NCBI RefSeq assembly: GCF_900116605.1
Contig: NZ_FPBC01000002.1
Coordinates: 248,001-312,000, forward strand
DNA from: Pseudomonas marincola
Lineage (GTDB): Bacteria; Pseudomonadota; Gammaproteobacteria; Pseudomonadales; Pseudomonadaceae
DNA length: 64,000 nt
Reading direction: 5' to 3'
This document shows, piece by piece, positions 18,106-26,768 of this stretch. Numbering within the stretch: position 1 is the stretch's first letter; every line of letters starts with the position of its first letter. Below the pieces are notes generated by a model. The model searched no databases. It had not been told where the DNA came from and saw only the letters and a program-made list of their open reading frames with translations. Position numbers and translations under genes: made by a program.

Positions 18106-19065
18106 TCAATTTTGCCGGGAAGTGCCGGTCATTACTGTGCGGTCTTGGCGTGGGGTGCGATTGAAGCGTTGGCGGTAGCAGCGGCCAAAGTAGGACGGTG
18201 AATCGAAGCCGCAGGCAATGCTGATTTGCAGGATGCTCAAATCGCTTTGCTGCAACAGATGGCGGGCCTTGTCGAGGCGCAAGCGTTGGCGAAAAGCCGC
18301 TGGCGATTCATGCAGGTAAGTGCGAAACAGGCGCTCGAGTTGGCGGCGAGTTATGGCCACCCCTTTGGCCAATTCATCCACATCGATATTTTTTTCAATG
18401 TTCAGTTCGATGCGTTCAATCACCGCTTGCAGCTTTGGGTTGTCCAGGGTGTAACGCTGCACAACATCTTCACGCTGGGTGTCACTGCGCGGGCGAATTC
18501 GGGCGTGAATGAATTGCTCGGACACCCGCTCTGCCAGCTCGCGCCCGTGGCCCTGAGCGATCAGCTCGAGTATCAAGTCCATGGAGGCGGTGCCGCCTGC
18601 GGAGGTGATCCGGCGCCGGTCTATTTCGAATAGCGCATGGCGCACGTCGAGATCAGGGTAACTCTCGACCAGTGAATCGATTGCTTCCCAATGTACCGTC
18701 ATGCGATAGCCGCGCATCAGCCCGGCTTTTGCCAGCACAAAAGCGCCGGTGTCGATTCCACCCAAGGTTACGCCTGCGCGGTCCTGACGTTTCAACCATT
18801 GCATCAGTGCGGGTTGGATGTGGGCGAGGGGTTCGTAGGTGGCAACCACGAACAGGACTTCGTCTTCATGCAGGTCCAGCAGTGGCGCATCCACGGCAAT
18901 CGACATGCCGTTGCTGGCAACGACGGGAAGGCCGTCTTGGCTGAGCGTGCGCCAACGGTATAAATCTCCGCCCATTCTGTTGGCCGAGCGCAGCGGTTCT
19001 GCGGCCGCCGAAAAATCCATCATGGAAAAGCCGGGCAATAGCAGAAAGTTGAAAAGTTGGCTCAT
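18106..19065 (-). CDS. cdhR: GlxA-type AraC-family regulator, probably carnitine regulator CdhR
   Basis: Transcription factor with an N-terminal DJ-1/PfpI-like (class I glutamine amidotransferase-like) domain (residues about 1-170) and a C-terminal AraC/XylS double helix-turn-helix (about 215-310, with GFDSPSYFGRCYRQRFNRTP). This architecture is shared by CdhR, GbdR and other quaternary-amine regulators. It lies divergent to caiX-cdhCAB, as the P. aeruginosa carnitine regulator does, so L-carnitine or a derivative is the likely effector. The frame opens at 19134, but the ATG at 19065 (319 aa) is preceded by GGAG at 7 bases and begins directly at the first strand (MSQLFNFLLLPGFS). The specific name is inferred from context. 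Confidence 0.85.
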   Translation of the reverse strand: MSQLFNFLLLPGFSMMDFSAAAEPLRSANRMGGDLYRWRTLSQDGLPVVASNGMSIAVDAPLLDLHEDEVLFVVATYEPLAHIQPALMQWLKRQDRAGVTLGGIDTGAFVLAKAGLMRGYRMTVHWEAIDSLVESYPDLDVRHALFEIDRRRITSAGGTASMDLILELIAQGHGRELAERVSEQFIHARIRPRSDTQREDVVQRYTLDNPKLQAVIERIELNIEKNIDVDELAKGVAITRRQLERLFRTYLHESPAAFRQRLRLDKARHLLQQSDLSILQISIACGFDSPSYFGRCYRQRFNRTPRQDRTVMTGTSRQN

Positions 19066-19328
19066 CCGCATACTCCGTTGGTGGTGGCTGACAGCCTGCA
19101 AAAGGGTTGCCATGTTGGTGTGGCGATGTCGCATTAGTCAGATTCGATGTCGCGAAGCTGCGGTTTTCGTTTCGTGTACGCCCCTAGTCTTGCCTCTGCC
19201 ACCGACAGAGTGGACTGGCTTGCGCACCTTTTGAGCGCGCCAGATACAACGTGCAGACAGATATACCTCCCTAATGCAGCACCTTTTGCGTTTTGACTGT
19301 CTCCGATCAGCCTTGCCGGAGTATTAAC
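19066..19328. promoter_or_regulatory. Divergent promoter region of cdhR and caiX
   Basis: The 263-bp gap between two divergent genes must contain both promoters and the activator site. I find no confident -35/-10 or operator repeat by eye. GGAG eight bases before the TTG at 19329 is the ribosome binding site for caiX. Confidence 0.55.
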
Positions 19329-20276
19329 TTGATAACTACAAAACCTTTCAAATCCCTGATGGGGTGCGCTGCTTTGATTTTGGCAGCTGGTAACGTTCAA
19401 GCGGCTGAGCCCGCGCAGTGCAAAAACATCAGCATCGGGCTGATGAGCTGGACCGACGTCATCGCCACCACGGCCGTAACCCGAACCGTACTTGAGCGTT
19501 TAGGTTACACGAGCAAAGAGACCATCGCCGCTCAGCAGATGATTTATTCGGGCATGCGTAACAAGCAAGTCGATGCGTTTATGGGCCATTGGAGCCCGTC
19601 TTCGAATGCAATCGTCGGCCCGTTCGTGGACAAAGGCGATGTGCAGATCATGCCCACGCCGAACATGGACGACGGCCAGATGACCCTCGCGGTGCCAACC
19701 TGGCTGGCTGACAAAGGTTTGAAGACCTTTGCCGACATCGCCCGCTTCGAGGATGAGCTTGATGGTCGCATTTACGGCATTGATCCGGGAACCAATATCA
19801 ATAAGCGCCTGCAGCAAGCCATTAGCGACAATCGTTTCGGCCTGAAAAATTTCAAGCTGATCGAATCCGGTGAAGCCGGCATGCTGGCCGCGGTCAAACG
19901 CGCCAATCAGCGTAAAGACGCCATCGTGTTCATTGGCTGGAAACCGCATCCGATGAACATCGACATGGACCTCACCTACCTCACTGGCAGTGATGGCCTT
20001 ATGGGCCCGGAAGAGGGCAAGGCCACCGTTTGGACGGTGACTCGCTCCGGCTATGCCGACGAGTGCCCGAATGCCTACAAACTGCTGAGCAACATTCATT
20101 TCACCGCTGAGCAGGAAGCCGAAATGATGGTGAAGCTGCTCAAGCGCGGCCAGCCAATGGATGTCGCAAAGACGTTCATCGATGAACACCCGGAACTGGT
20201 TAAAAGCTGGCTCGCCGGTGTGACCTCGTTTGCTGGCGATGAAAGCCTTTCGTTGGTGATGAACGAAGCTCCCTGA
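19329..20276 (+). CDS. caiX: Carnitine-binding periplasmic protein (OpuAC/ProX family)
   Basis: Periplasmic binding protein for a quaternary ammonium ligand, expected to deliver L-carnitine to a choline/betaine/carnitine ABC transporter whose membrane and ATPase subunits lie elsewhere. After a signal peptide (MITTKPFKSLMGCAALILAAGNVQA, read with cleavage after QAA), the mature part has the family pattern: an N-terminal GLMSWTDV strand, several aromatic residues for cation-pi binding (such as MGHWSPSS and FIGWKPHPM) and a C-terminal HPELVKSWL segment. The start is assigned to TTG 19329 because GGAG precedes it and it yields a complete signal peptide; ATG 19359 would leave only a short one. First gene of the carnitine operon, 42 bp before cdhC. 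Confidence 0.88.
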   Translation: MITTKPFKSLMGCAALILAAGNVQAAEPAQCKNISIGLMSWTDVIATTAVTRTVLERLGYTSKETIAAQQMIYSGMRNKQVDAFMGHWSPSSNAIVGPFVDKGDVQIMPTPNMDDGQMTLAVPTWLADKGLKTFADIARFEDELDGRIYGIDPGTNINKRLQQAISDNRFGLKNFKLIESGEAGMLAAVKRANQRKDAIVFIGWKPHPMNIDMDLTYLTGSDGLMGPEEGKATVWTVTRSGYADECPNAYKLLSNIHFTAEQEAEMMVKLLKRGQPMDVAKTFIDEHPELVKSWLAGVTSFAGDESLSLVMNEAP

Positions 20277-20318
20277 GCCGTTTATCACCCGTTTTCAGAC
20301 AATTTTCGGAGACCCCAA

Positions 20319-21197
20319 ATGAATCGTGATGTGATCGTAACCTGTGCAATTACCGGTGCCGGCGACACTGTTGGCAAGCACCCCGCTATTCCGGTGACGC
20401 CCAAGCAGATCGCGGACTCGGCAATTGAGGCAGCCAACGCTGGCGCGACCATCGTCCATTGCCATGTGCGCGACCCTGAAACCGGCAATCCGAGCCGTGA
20501 TCCGGCGTTGTACCGCGAGCTGATGGAGCACATCCGCAGCAGCAATGTCGATGTCATCGTCAACCTGACCGCCGGCATGGGCGGTGATCTGGAAATCGGG
20601 CCGGGTGAAGAGCCTTTCAAGTTCGGTTCAAGTACTGATCTGGTCGGTCCGCTAGAGCGCCTGGTGCATGTTGAAGAATTACGCCCGGACATCTGCACGC
20701 TGGACTGCGGCACACTCAACTTTGGCGACGGCGACACTATTTATGTGGCCACGCCGGCTCAGCTGCGCGCGGGTGCCAAGCGCATTACCGAGCTTGGCGT
20801 TAAGGTCGAGCTGGAGATTTTCGACACCGGCAACCTGCAGTTTGCCAACCAGATGCTCAAAGAAGGCTTGATCAAAGATCCGATGTACCAGCTTTGCCTG
20901 GGCATTCCGTGGGGCGCGCCAGCGGACACCTCGACCATGAAAGCCATGGTCGACAACCTGCCGGGCGGCCATCAATGGTCGGCATTCGGCATTGGTCGCA
21001 TGCAGATGCCAATGGCGGCGCAGGCGATGTTGCTGGGCGGCCACGTACGTGTGGGTCTGGAAGACAATATCTGGCTCGACAAAGGCGTTTACGCCAGCAA
21101 TGGCAAGCTGGTTGAGCGCGTTATTGAACTCATGCAGCGCATGGGCGCGAGCCCGCAGACTCCAGCCCAGGCTCGTAAAACCCTGAACCTGGTCTGA
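20319..21197 (+). CDS. cdhC: Dehydrocarnitine cleavage enzyme (BKACE family)
   Basis: Beta-keto acid cleavage enzyme that condenses 3-dehydrocarnitine with acetyl-CoA to give betainyl-CoA and acetoacetate. The 292-residue TIM-barrel protein shows the family metal ligands His47 and His49 in [12 protein letters not shown] and a C-terminal glycine-rich [13 protein letters not shown] region followed by [13 protein letters not shown]. Specificity for dehydrocarnitine, rather than another beta-keto acid, is inferred from its position between a carnitine-binding protein and carnitine dehydrogenase, the order used in P. aeruginosa. RBS CGGAGACC precedes the ATG. An intercistronic hairpin separates it from cdhA. 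Confidence 0.92.
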   Translation: MNRDVIVTCAITGAGDTVGKHPAIPVTPKQIADSAIEAANAGATIVHCHVRDPETGNPSRDPALYRELMEHIRSSNVDVIVNLTAGMGGDLEIGPGEEPFKFGSSTDLVGPLERLVHVEELRPDICTLDCGTLNFGDGDTIYVATPAQLRAGAKRITELGVKVELEIFDTGNLQFANQMLKEGLIKDPMYQLCLGIPWGAPADTSTMKAMVDNLPGGHQWSAFGIGRMQMPMAAQAMLLGGHVRVGLEDNIWLDKGVYASNGKLVERVIELMQRMGASPQTPAQARKTLNLV

Positions 21198-21232
21198 TCT
21201 GACCGACTGATACAGAACGTAATGACCTCAGG

Positions 21233-21254
21233 ACTTCCCGGTTTGCCGGGAAGT
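21233..21254 (+). other. Intercistronic hairpin between cdhC and cdhA
   Basis: A perfect 9-bp stem ACTTCCCGG / CCGGGAAGT with a TTTG loop lies between the cdhC stop and the cdhA Shine-Dalgarno. No U-run follows, so mRNA processing or differential stability within the operon is more likely than termination. Confidence 0.6.
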
Positions 21255-21278
21255 GCCTGCGCGCACCCGGAGAATGAG

Positions 21279-22232
21279 ATGCTAAGTGAAATCAAGACCA
21301 TTGCCCTGGTCGGCGGTGGCGTTATCGGCAGTGGTTGGGCAGCCCGTGCACTGGCTTACGGCCTGGATGTAGTGGCGTGGGACCCGGGCCCTGGCGCTGA
21401 GCAGAATATGCGCGAGCGGATTGCCAGTGCATGGCCCGCGCTTGAACGTGCCGGGCTCGCCGAAGGTGCATCCCTTGAGCGTTTTCGCATGGTGGACACG
21501 GTGGAAGAGTGCGTTGCCAACGCTGATCTGATCCAAGAAAGTGCGCCGGAAAACCTACAGTTGAAAATCGATCTGCATGCGCGCATCAGTGCAGCGGCGC
21601 GGCCGGATGTAATCATCGGTTCTTCGACCTCGGGCCTGCTGCCAACCGACTTCTACCGTGACGCCGTGAACCCGGAACGTTGCCTGGTCGTGCATCCATT
21701 CAACCCGGTTTACCTGTTGCCACTCGTTGAGTTGGTCGGCGGTGAAAAAACCTCCGCGGCGGTATTGGAAAAAGCCCGCTGCATCTTCAGCGAACTGGGC
21801 ATGCGGGCGTTGCATGTGCGCCATGAAGTGCCCGGATTCATCGCCGACCGCTTGCAGGAATCGATGTGGCGCGAAGCGTTGCACATGATCAATGACGGCG
21901 TGGCCACGCCCGCCGAAATCGATGACGCCGTGCGTTATGGCTGCGGGTTGCGCTGGGCATTCATGGGCTCATTCATGACCTTCTCGCTGGCAGGCGGCAA
22001 GTCCGGCATGCGGCACTTCATGCAGCAGTTCGGCCCCGCCCTCAAGCTGCCGTGGACCTATCTTGAGGCGCCAGAGTTGAGCGAGACCCTGCTTGATCGT
22101 GTGGTTTCAGGTGCCGAAGAGCAGCTGGCAGGGCGTGATATCGCGGCGCTGGAGCGCTATCGCGATGACTGCCTGCAATCCATTCAAGACACCATTGCCG
22201 CTGTTAAAGCGCGCCATGGCATCGAAGACTGA
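21279..22232 (+). CDS. cdhA: L-carnitine dehydrogenase
   Basis: NAD-dependent oxidation of L-carnitine to 3-dehydrocarnitine, the first catabolic step. A 317-residue member of the 3-hydroxyacyl-CoA dehydrogenase family with the N-terminal Rossmann motif [13 protein letters not shown] (residues about 7-19), the catalytic-region [15 protein letters not shown], and the C-terminal helical domain with [12 protein letters not shown]. Carnitine dehydrogenases are a short branch of this family acting on a free quaternary amine. The frame opens at 21222, but ATG 21279 has GGAG at 6 bases and begins the Rossmann strand correctly. The neighbours cdhC and cdhB complete conversion to glycine betaine. The cdhB gene starts 9 bases after the stop. 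Confidence 0.93.
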   Translation: MLSEIKTIALVGGGVIGSGWAARALAYGLDVVAWDPGPGAEQNMRERIASAWPALERAGLAEGASLERFRMVDTVEECVANADLIQESAPENLQLKIDLHARISAAARPDVIIGSSTSGLLPTDFYRDAVNPERCLVVHPFNPVYLLPLVELVGGEKTSAAVLEKARCIFSELGMRALHVRHEVPGFIADRLQESMWREALHMINDGVATPAEIDDAVRYGCGLRWAFMGSFMTFSLAGGKSGMRHFMQQFGPALKLPWTYLEAPELSETLLDRVVSGAEEQLAGRDIAALERYRDDCLQSIQDTIAAVKARHGIED

Positions 22233-22241
22233 GGAGCCAAT

Positions 22242-22733
22242 ATGAGCAATCTACCCACGGTGTTCTGGTCGGGCCCGGTGCAAAGCGAATGGACCGATTA
22301 CAACGGCCACCTGCGTGATGCGTTCTACCTGCTGATCATCAGCTTTGCCGGTGATGAGCTGATGGCGCAGATCGGCCTCGGGCCAGAAGGGCGCGAACAG
22401 CTCGGCCATTCGATGTTCACCCTTGAAAGCCATGTGCAGTACCTGCGTGAGGTCAAGGTTGATCAGGTTGTTGAGGTGCGCGGGCAAATCATCGCGCATG
22501 ACGCCAAGCGCCTGCACCTGAGTTTTTCGCTGCATTTGCAGGGCGAACAGCCGCCGTTGGCGACTGCAGAACAGCTTTGGCTAAACGTCGACATGAGTGG
22601 GCCAAAAGCCACGCCACTGGCACCGACGGTAGCGTCTGCCGTGGCTCTTATGGCCAAGGCTGATCAAGCCTTGGAAACGCAAGGAAGCATAGGCCGACGC
22701 ATCGGCCTGCCGGCACCGAAGCCATCCGCCTAA
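22242..22733 (+). CDS. cdhB: Betainyl-CoA thioesterase
   Basis: Hot-dog-fold thioesterase (163 aa) expected to hydrolyse betainyl-CoA to glycine betaine and CoA, the last carnitine-specific step. The sequence has the 4-hydroxybenzoyl-CoA thioesterase-like N-terminus (WTDYNGHLRDAFYLL, in which the Asn/Asp region is catalytic in relatives) and a central SHVQYLREVKVDQVVEVRGQI strand-rich core. In some bacteria this domain is fused to carnitine dehydrogenase; here the genes are separate but only 9 bases apart. A GGAG site is at the cdhA stop. Substrate is assigned by context. Confidence 0.9.
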   Translation: MSNLPTVFWSGPVQSEWTDYNGHLRDAFYLLIISFAGDELMAQIGLGPEGREQLGHSMFTLESHVQYLREVKVDQVVEVRGQIIAHDAKRLHLSFSLHLQGEQPPLATAEQLWLNVDMSGPKATPLAPTVASAVALMAKADQALETQGSIGRRIGLPAPKPSA

Positions 22734-22784
22734 CGCCATACGCCGCCGGTTTGGTAATCGGCATCGATACTAGGGAGTGTCATC

Positions 22785-23972
22785 ATGAGCGCAATCGAAC
22801 AAGCCGAACTTGAAAATTTCTCCGCCGACTGGCGCGACTTTCCCGTGCTTAACCGGGCACTGACATCACGCTTGCAGAGCGATGGCATTGCGGTTGAGTG
22901 GGATGATAAGCGCGTCAGCCATTACCACTTTTTGTGGTTGCGCGATAACTGCCCGTGCCCGCAGTGCATTCATCCGGGCACGCGTGAACAGATATTTGAA
23001 ATCATTGATGTGCCGGAAGACTTGCGCGCCGAGACGGCCGAGTTGAACGGCGACGAGCTGCTGGTGCGCTGGCAGGATGGCCACGAAAGTGCCTATGGCA
23101 CAGGTTGGCTGCGTGCCCACAGTTATGACTCGGACAGCCGCCAGGAGCGCCAGCAAACGCTGCGCACTGCAAACGTGTGGAAGACGGATCTGGCGATTCC
23201 GACCTTTGATTACAAAGCGGTGATGAGCGAAGACAAGGCACTGTTGCAATGGCTGTTGGCCGTACGCGACACGGGCTTGACGCTGATGACGGGCATGCCC
23301 ACCACCGAAGACATCATGGAGCAGGTCGCGCACCGCATTTCGTTCATCCGCGAAAGTAACTTCGGCACCTTGTTCGAAGTGCGCACCAAGGTTGAGGCAG
23401 TCAACAGCAATGCCTACACCTCGCTGCAACTGCCGGCGCATACCGATCTGCCGACCCGTGAGTTGCAGCCGGGTTTGCAGTTTTTGCATTGTCTGGTCAA
23501 CGATGCAACCGGTGGCGAAAGCACCTTTGTCGATGGTTTTGCGATTGCCAAAGCTGTTCGCGAACAGTCCCCGGAAGACTTCAAACTGCTCACAGAAGTG
23601 CCGGTGTCGTTCCGCAACAAGGCGCCGCAAAGTGACTACCGCAGCTATGCGCCGATTATTGGCCTGGATGCGCGTGGTGAGATCAGCGAGATTCGTCTGG
23701 CCAACTGGCTGCGGGCTCCGTTCGATGTGGCCGGTGCAGACATGCCAGCCTTTTACCGTGCTTACCGGCGCTTCTTCGCGCTGACCCGCGACCCTGCATT
23801 TATTGTCAGCCATCGTCTGGCTGCCGGTGAAATGTGGTGCTTCGATAACCGCCGCACCATGCACGCACGCAATGCGTTTGACCAGACCAGCGGCATGCGT
23901 CACTTGCGTGGCTGCTACATGGATCGTGATGAGTTGTTGTCACGCATTCTGGTCCTGCAGCGCACTTGCTGA
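22785..23972 (+). CDS. Gamma-butyrobetaine hydroxylase (2-oxoglutarate/Fe(II) dioxygenase)
   Basis: Oxygenase that hydroxylates gamma-butyrobetaine to L-carnitine with 2-oxoglutarate and O2, feeding the carnitine dehydrogenase encoded upstream. The 395-residue protein has the BBOX architecture. The N-terminal DUF971-like domain has a zinc-type cysteine cluster (Cys56, Cys58, Cys61 in CPCPQC). The C-terminal TauD/TfdA jelly-roll carries the Fe ligands His219-x-Asp221 (PAHTDLPTRE) and His360 (RTMHARN), with a 2-oxoglutarate-binding Arg nearby (Arg372). A comparable enzyme was characterised from Pseudomonas sp. AK1. RBS AGGGAG lies before the ATG, 51 bp after cdhB. It is more BBOX-like than its downstream paralogue, which lacks the cysteine cluster. 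Confidence 0.88.
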   Translation: MSAIEQAELENFSADWRDFPVLNRALTSRLQSDGIAVEWDDKRVSHYHFLWLRDNCPCPQCIHPGTREQIFEIIDVPEDLRAETAELNGDELLVRWQDGHESAYGTGWLRAHSYDSDSRQERQQTLRTANVWKTDLAIPTFDYKAVMSEDKALLQWLLAVRDTGLTLMTGMPTTEDIMEQVAHRISFIRESNFGTLFEVRTKVEAVNSNAYTSLQLPAHTDLPTRELQPGLQFLHCLVNDATGGESTFVDGFAIAKAVREQSPEDFKLLTEVPVSFRNKAPQSDYRSYAPIIGLDARGEISEIRLANWLRAPFDVAGADMPAFYRAYRRFFALTRDPAFIVSHRLAAGEMWCFDNRRTMHARNAFDQTSGMRHLRGCYMDRDELLSRILVLQRTC

Positions 23973-24019
23973 ACCTGAACCTGAACCATGCCATTCGCCA
24001 CTATCGGCAGGAGCTCACC

Positions 24020-25147
24020 ATGAGCAATGTTTCGTTTTCCCACGATGAAGCAGCTGCAACCGTTACGTTCAGTTCGCAAGTCGGTGTATTTGATATTCCG
24101 GTTCTGTGGTTGCGTGAGCGCAGCCGCGAGCCGCAGCAACTCGATGAGATGACTCAGCAGCGGCTGTTTAATTCTCATGGCATTGATCCGCTGATCAATC
24201 TTACTCATCTCGAACCTGTCGCCGAAGAGCAGGCGTGGCTCGCGTTCACCGACGGACACCGCGCGCTGTATGATTTTCGTGGTTTGGTCGATGAAATTGT
24301 CGGTCACTCGATTTTCCCGCAGGCGCAGGCTTGGGGCAGCGATCTGGATCGCAGCGCGGTGCGCGCCAATTGGCAGACGCTGGACCAGCCGCAAGCTTTC
24401 CTTGATGCCCTGACGGTCTACCTGAAATACGGGTTCGTGATTGTTCACGATGTGCCCACCGAGCCTGAAAGCATTCTTGATGTGGCGCGCAAGTTTGGTT
24501 ACGTCAAAGAAACCAACTTTGGCCGCTATTTCGAGGTGTACTCGCGACCAGACGGCAATGATCTGGCGTATCGCTCGGTGCATTTAGGCCCTCATACCGA
24601 CAACCCATACCGTAATCCGGTGCCTGGCATTCAGCTTTTACATTGCCTGGTCAACCAGACATCCGGCGGCTTGTCGACGCTGGTCGACAGCGTCAATGTG
24701 GTCAGCCAACTCGCTGCAGAGGACCCCCAAGGCTATGCGTTGTTGTGCAATACAGCGGTGAATTTCCGCTTTGTCGACAAAGGCACGGAGCTTTGCAGCA
24801 AGCGCCCGATTATCAGTACCGATGAACGCGGTAATACCTTAGGCGTGCATTACAGCCCACGTCTGGATGGTTTGCCGTTGTTACCTGTGGCTGAGTTGCG
24901 CGCCTATCACCGGGCACGCCAGCGCCTTGGCGAACTGTTTGTCGACAGCCGTAACGAAATCCAGTTTCGCCTCGAGCCCGGCGAGTTGATGCTGTTTGAT
25001 AACAGCCGCGTGCTGCACGGCCGGACCAGCTACGACTCGAGCGAGGGGCATCGCCACTTGCAGGGCTGTTACATCGATTTGGATGGCCCCAAGGAACGCT
25101 TCGCCAGCACCTACAAGCTACTCTCCAGCACAGCAGGACAAGAATAA
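24020..25147 (+). CDS. tmpA: TmpA-like trimethylaminoethylphosphonate hydroxylase (2OG/Fe(II) dioxygenase)
   Basis: A second TauD/BBOX-type dioxygenase, 375 aa, paralogous to the gene upstream. Fe ligands are His192-x-Asp194 (GPHTDNPYRN) and His333 (RVLHGRT). The N-terminal small domain is kept, but the zinc cysteines of BBOX are absent. TmpA, first misannotated as a gamma-butyrobetaine hydroxylase, hydroxylates 2-trimethylaminoethylphosphonate at C1 and is always paired with the HD oxygenase TmpB. Such a partner follows here with a one-base overlap (TAATG), so TmpA is the best call. ATG 24020 is preceded by AGGAG; the frame open from 23966 overlaps the previous gene. Without the partner it would be annotated as a second butyrobetaine hydroxylase. 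Confidence 0.78.
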   Translation: MSNVSFSHDEAAATVTFSSQVGVFDIPVLWLRERSREPQQLDEMTQQRLFNSHGIDPLINLTHLEPVAEEQAWLAFTDGHRALYDFRGLVDEIVGHSIFPQAQAWGSDLDRSAVRANWQTLDQPQAFLDALTVYLKYGFVIVHDVPTEPESILDVARKFGYVKETNFGRYFEVYSRPDGNDLAYRSVHLGPHTDNPYRNPVPGIQLLHCLVNQTSGGLSTLVDSVNVVSQLAAEDPQGYALLCNTAVNFRFVDKGTELCSKRPIISTDERGNTLGVHYSPRLDGLPLLPVAELRAYHRARQRLGELFVDSRNEIQFRLEPGELMLFDNSRVLHGRTSYDSSEGHRHLQGCYIDLDGPKERFASTYKLLSSTAGQE

Positions 25148-25743
25148 TGGAACGCGTTAATTTCATTGAAATGAAGGCGGGTACTGCCGAGGAGTATCAC
25201 CTCCTTGAGCGGCTCGAAACTGACTACAACAAAGGCCTAGTAGACCGGATTCTGCTGGCGTTGGAGCAAACGGCTGAGACGCTCAGCGGTTATCAGGTCA
25301 ACCGCCTTGAGCACTCGTTGCAAAGCGCCGCCCGAGCTGAAGCTGATGGCGCGGACGAAGACATGATTGTCGGCGCGCTGCTTCACGACCTTGGCGACAG
25401 CCTCGCGCCCTACAATCACTCGCAGTATGCCGCGTCGATTATTCGCCCATACGTGCGCAGTGAGGTCACGTGGATTGTTCACCATCACGGCCTGTTTCAA
25501 AACTACTACTACGCGCACCACTACGGCGGTGACCGTTATGAGCGGGATCGCTACAAGGATCATCCGTTCTATCAGAGCTGCGTGGACTTTTGCGAAAAGT
25601 GGGATCAGAAGTCGTTTGATCCAAACTATCCAACACCACCTCTGAGCCACTTCGAGCCGATGTTACGGCGGGTGTTTGCCAGAACCCCGTTTGACCCGGC
25701 GGTAATCGGTGACGAGGTCGAGGTCAGCTACGCCGTTCGGTAA
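25147..25743 (+). CDS. tmpB: TmpB/PhnZ-like HD-domain mixed-valent diiron oxygenase
   Basis: HD-superfamily protein of 198 aa resembling PhnZ and TmpB, diiron oxygenases that cleave the C-P bond of 1-hydroxyphosphonates. Predicted metal ligands in order are His56 (LEHSLQ), His80-Asp81 (LLHDLGD), a His in the HHHGL cluster at 112-114 and Asp153 (EKWDQKSF). His91 (NHSQYA) is a further candidate. TmpB converts (R)-1-hydroxy-2-trimethylaminoethylphosphonate to glycine betaine and phosphate. The gene's overlap with the tmpA-like gene and its place in a betaine-producing operon support this over PhnZ. It is the last gene of the plus-strand cluster and converges with the LuxR gene. Phosphate-responsive control is not evident. 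Confidence 0.8.
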   Translation: MERVNFIEMKAGTAEEYHLLERLETDYNKGLVDRILLALEQTAETLSGYQVNRLEHSLQSAARAEADGADEDMIVGALLHDLGDSLAPYNHSQYAASIIRPYVRSEVTWIVHHHGLFQNYYYAHHYGGDRYERDRYKDHPFYQSCVDFCEKWDQKSFDPNYPTPPLSHFEPMLRRVFARTPFDPAVIGDEVEVSYAVR

Positions 25744-25814
25744 CGGTTAATCCGTCACGCCGGCCTTCACCGCACCACTGATTGGCGACGCGCTATTGGC
25801 TGCAACGGCCTGGG

Positions 25815-26654
25815 CTAATAGCGCGTCAGCCAGTCAATAAACAGCGCGAACAACTCCGCCTGCGAGTTGACGGCAAGCTTGGTGTAGAGATTTTTGCGGT
25901 GCATGCGCACGGTTTGCGGTGAAATTTCCAGCACCTTGGCGCTGGATTTTACCGAGTGCCCCCGCAGCAACAGGTGGGCGATTTCGCGCTCACGATCGGT
26001 CAGGCCATCGCCTCCGAAACTCATGAATGCGGCGCGAATATGCCGGCTCAAATTACTTGGTGCATGCTCGTCAGGCAGGCATTGGGCAAGGCCTCCTGAG
26101 CGGTCAAACTGCAAACACAATTCGCGCACAAGCGGTTCTGCAGACCTGAGTAAATTGAGTTGCGACTTACTGAAGCGCGACCCGCTGCAGCCCTGATAAA
26201 CACATAACGACAGTTTGCGCTGATCATCCAGGTCGATGATGTAGTGGCTGTCTTCTACTGCCCCGCATTTGAGGTAGTAGTTCTTGTAATACTCACTGCT
26301 GAAGAAGTTATCCGGCGCAATCTCGGCAAGCGGATAAAAGCCCTGGGCTAAGCCGTTTTCAATCGCCAGACAAAAAGGGTCGAGCAAGTAGCCGCGTGCG
26401 TAGTAACGGCTGGTGAGGTCTTCAAGGTAAATCTCTGGAATGCCGCGTTGATAGATTGGTTGCGGCGGCTGGCCTTTGCATTCAAGGCCCAAAAGTACGC
26501 ATTCGACGGGCAATAAACTGCTGAGTGCAGCGTCCAGGTAGGCGGGGAAATTGGCCTGCGCAACGTTGGCCACGGCTTGGGCCACGCTGACGTTCCAGGC
26601 CTGAAAACCAAGGCTGGGTGTGAGGGAAGGGTGACGCGAGGCTTTAGTGTTCAT
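25815..26654 (-). CDS. LuxR-family transcriptional regulator
   Basis: A 279-residue regulator with a C-terminal LuxR/GerE helix-turn-helix (about residues 213-275: GLTDREREIAHLLLRGHS, then SPQTVRMHRKNLYTKL). The N-terminal 200 residues are not a response-regulator receiver and show no autoinducer-binding signature I recognise; several Tyr/Asp-rich stretches (SRYYARGYLLDPFC) suggest a small-molecule sensor. It is downstream of and in the same direction as the transaminase and polyamine-type binding protein, so local control of those genes is likely. A hairpin separates it from the transaminase. The ligand is unknown. Confidence 0.85.
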   Translation of the reverse strand: MNTKASRHPSLTPSLGFQAWNVSVAQAVANVAQANFPAYLDAALSSLLPVECVLLGLECKGQPPQPIYQRGIPEIYLEDLTSRYYARGYLLDPFCLAIENGLAQGFYPLAEIAPDNFFSSEYYKNYYLKCGAVEDSHYIIDLDDQRKLSLCVYQGCSGSRFSKSQLNLLRSAEPLVRELCLQFDRSGGLAQCLPDEHAPSNLSRHIRAAFMSFGGDGLTDREREIAHLLLRGHSVKSSAKVLEISPQTVRMHRKNLYTKLAVNSQAELFALFIDWLTRY

Positions 26655-26726
26655 GCGGGCAGTCTACTGACTGCCCTGATAACCTGCAAAATACTGCAAC
26701 AAAACAACCTGCCGTATCGCGGCAAC

Positions 26727-26754
26727 AGGCCTGGCAGTGGTTGCTGGCAGGCCT
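26727..26754 (-). terminator. Hairpin after the transaminase gene
   Basis: AGGCCTG / CAGGCCT, a 7-bp inverted repeat with a 14-base loop, sits 15 bases after the transaminase stop and before the LuxR gene. There is no U-run; it may be a weak terminator or an mRNA end protector. Confidence 0.35.
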
Positions 26755-26768
26755 TTGCGTGTGACGGT

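Noticed and set aside
22866..23903. A 345-codon minus-strand frame
   Set aside because: Fully antisense to the gamma-butyrobetaine hydroxylase gene, whose metal ligands and Shine-Dalgarno are clear.
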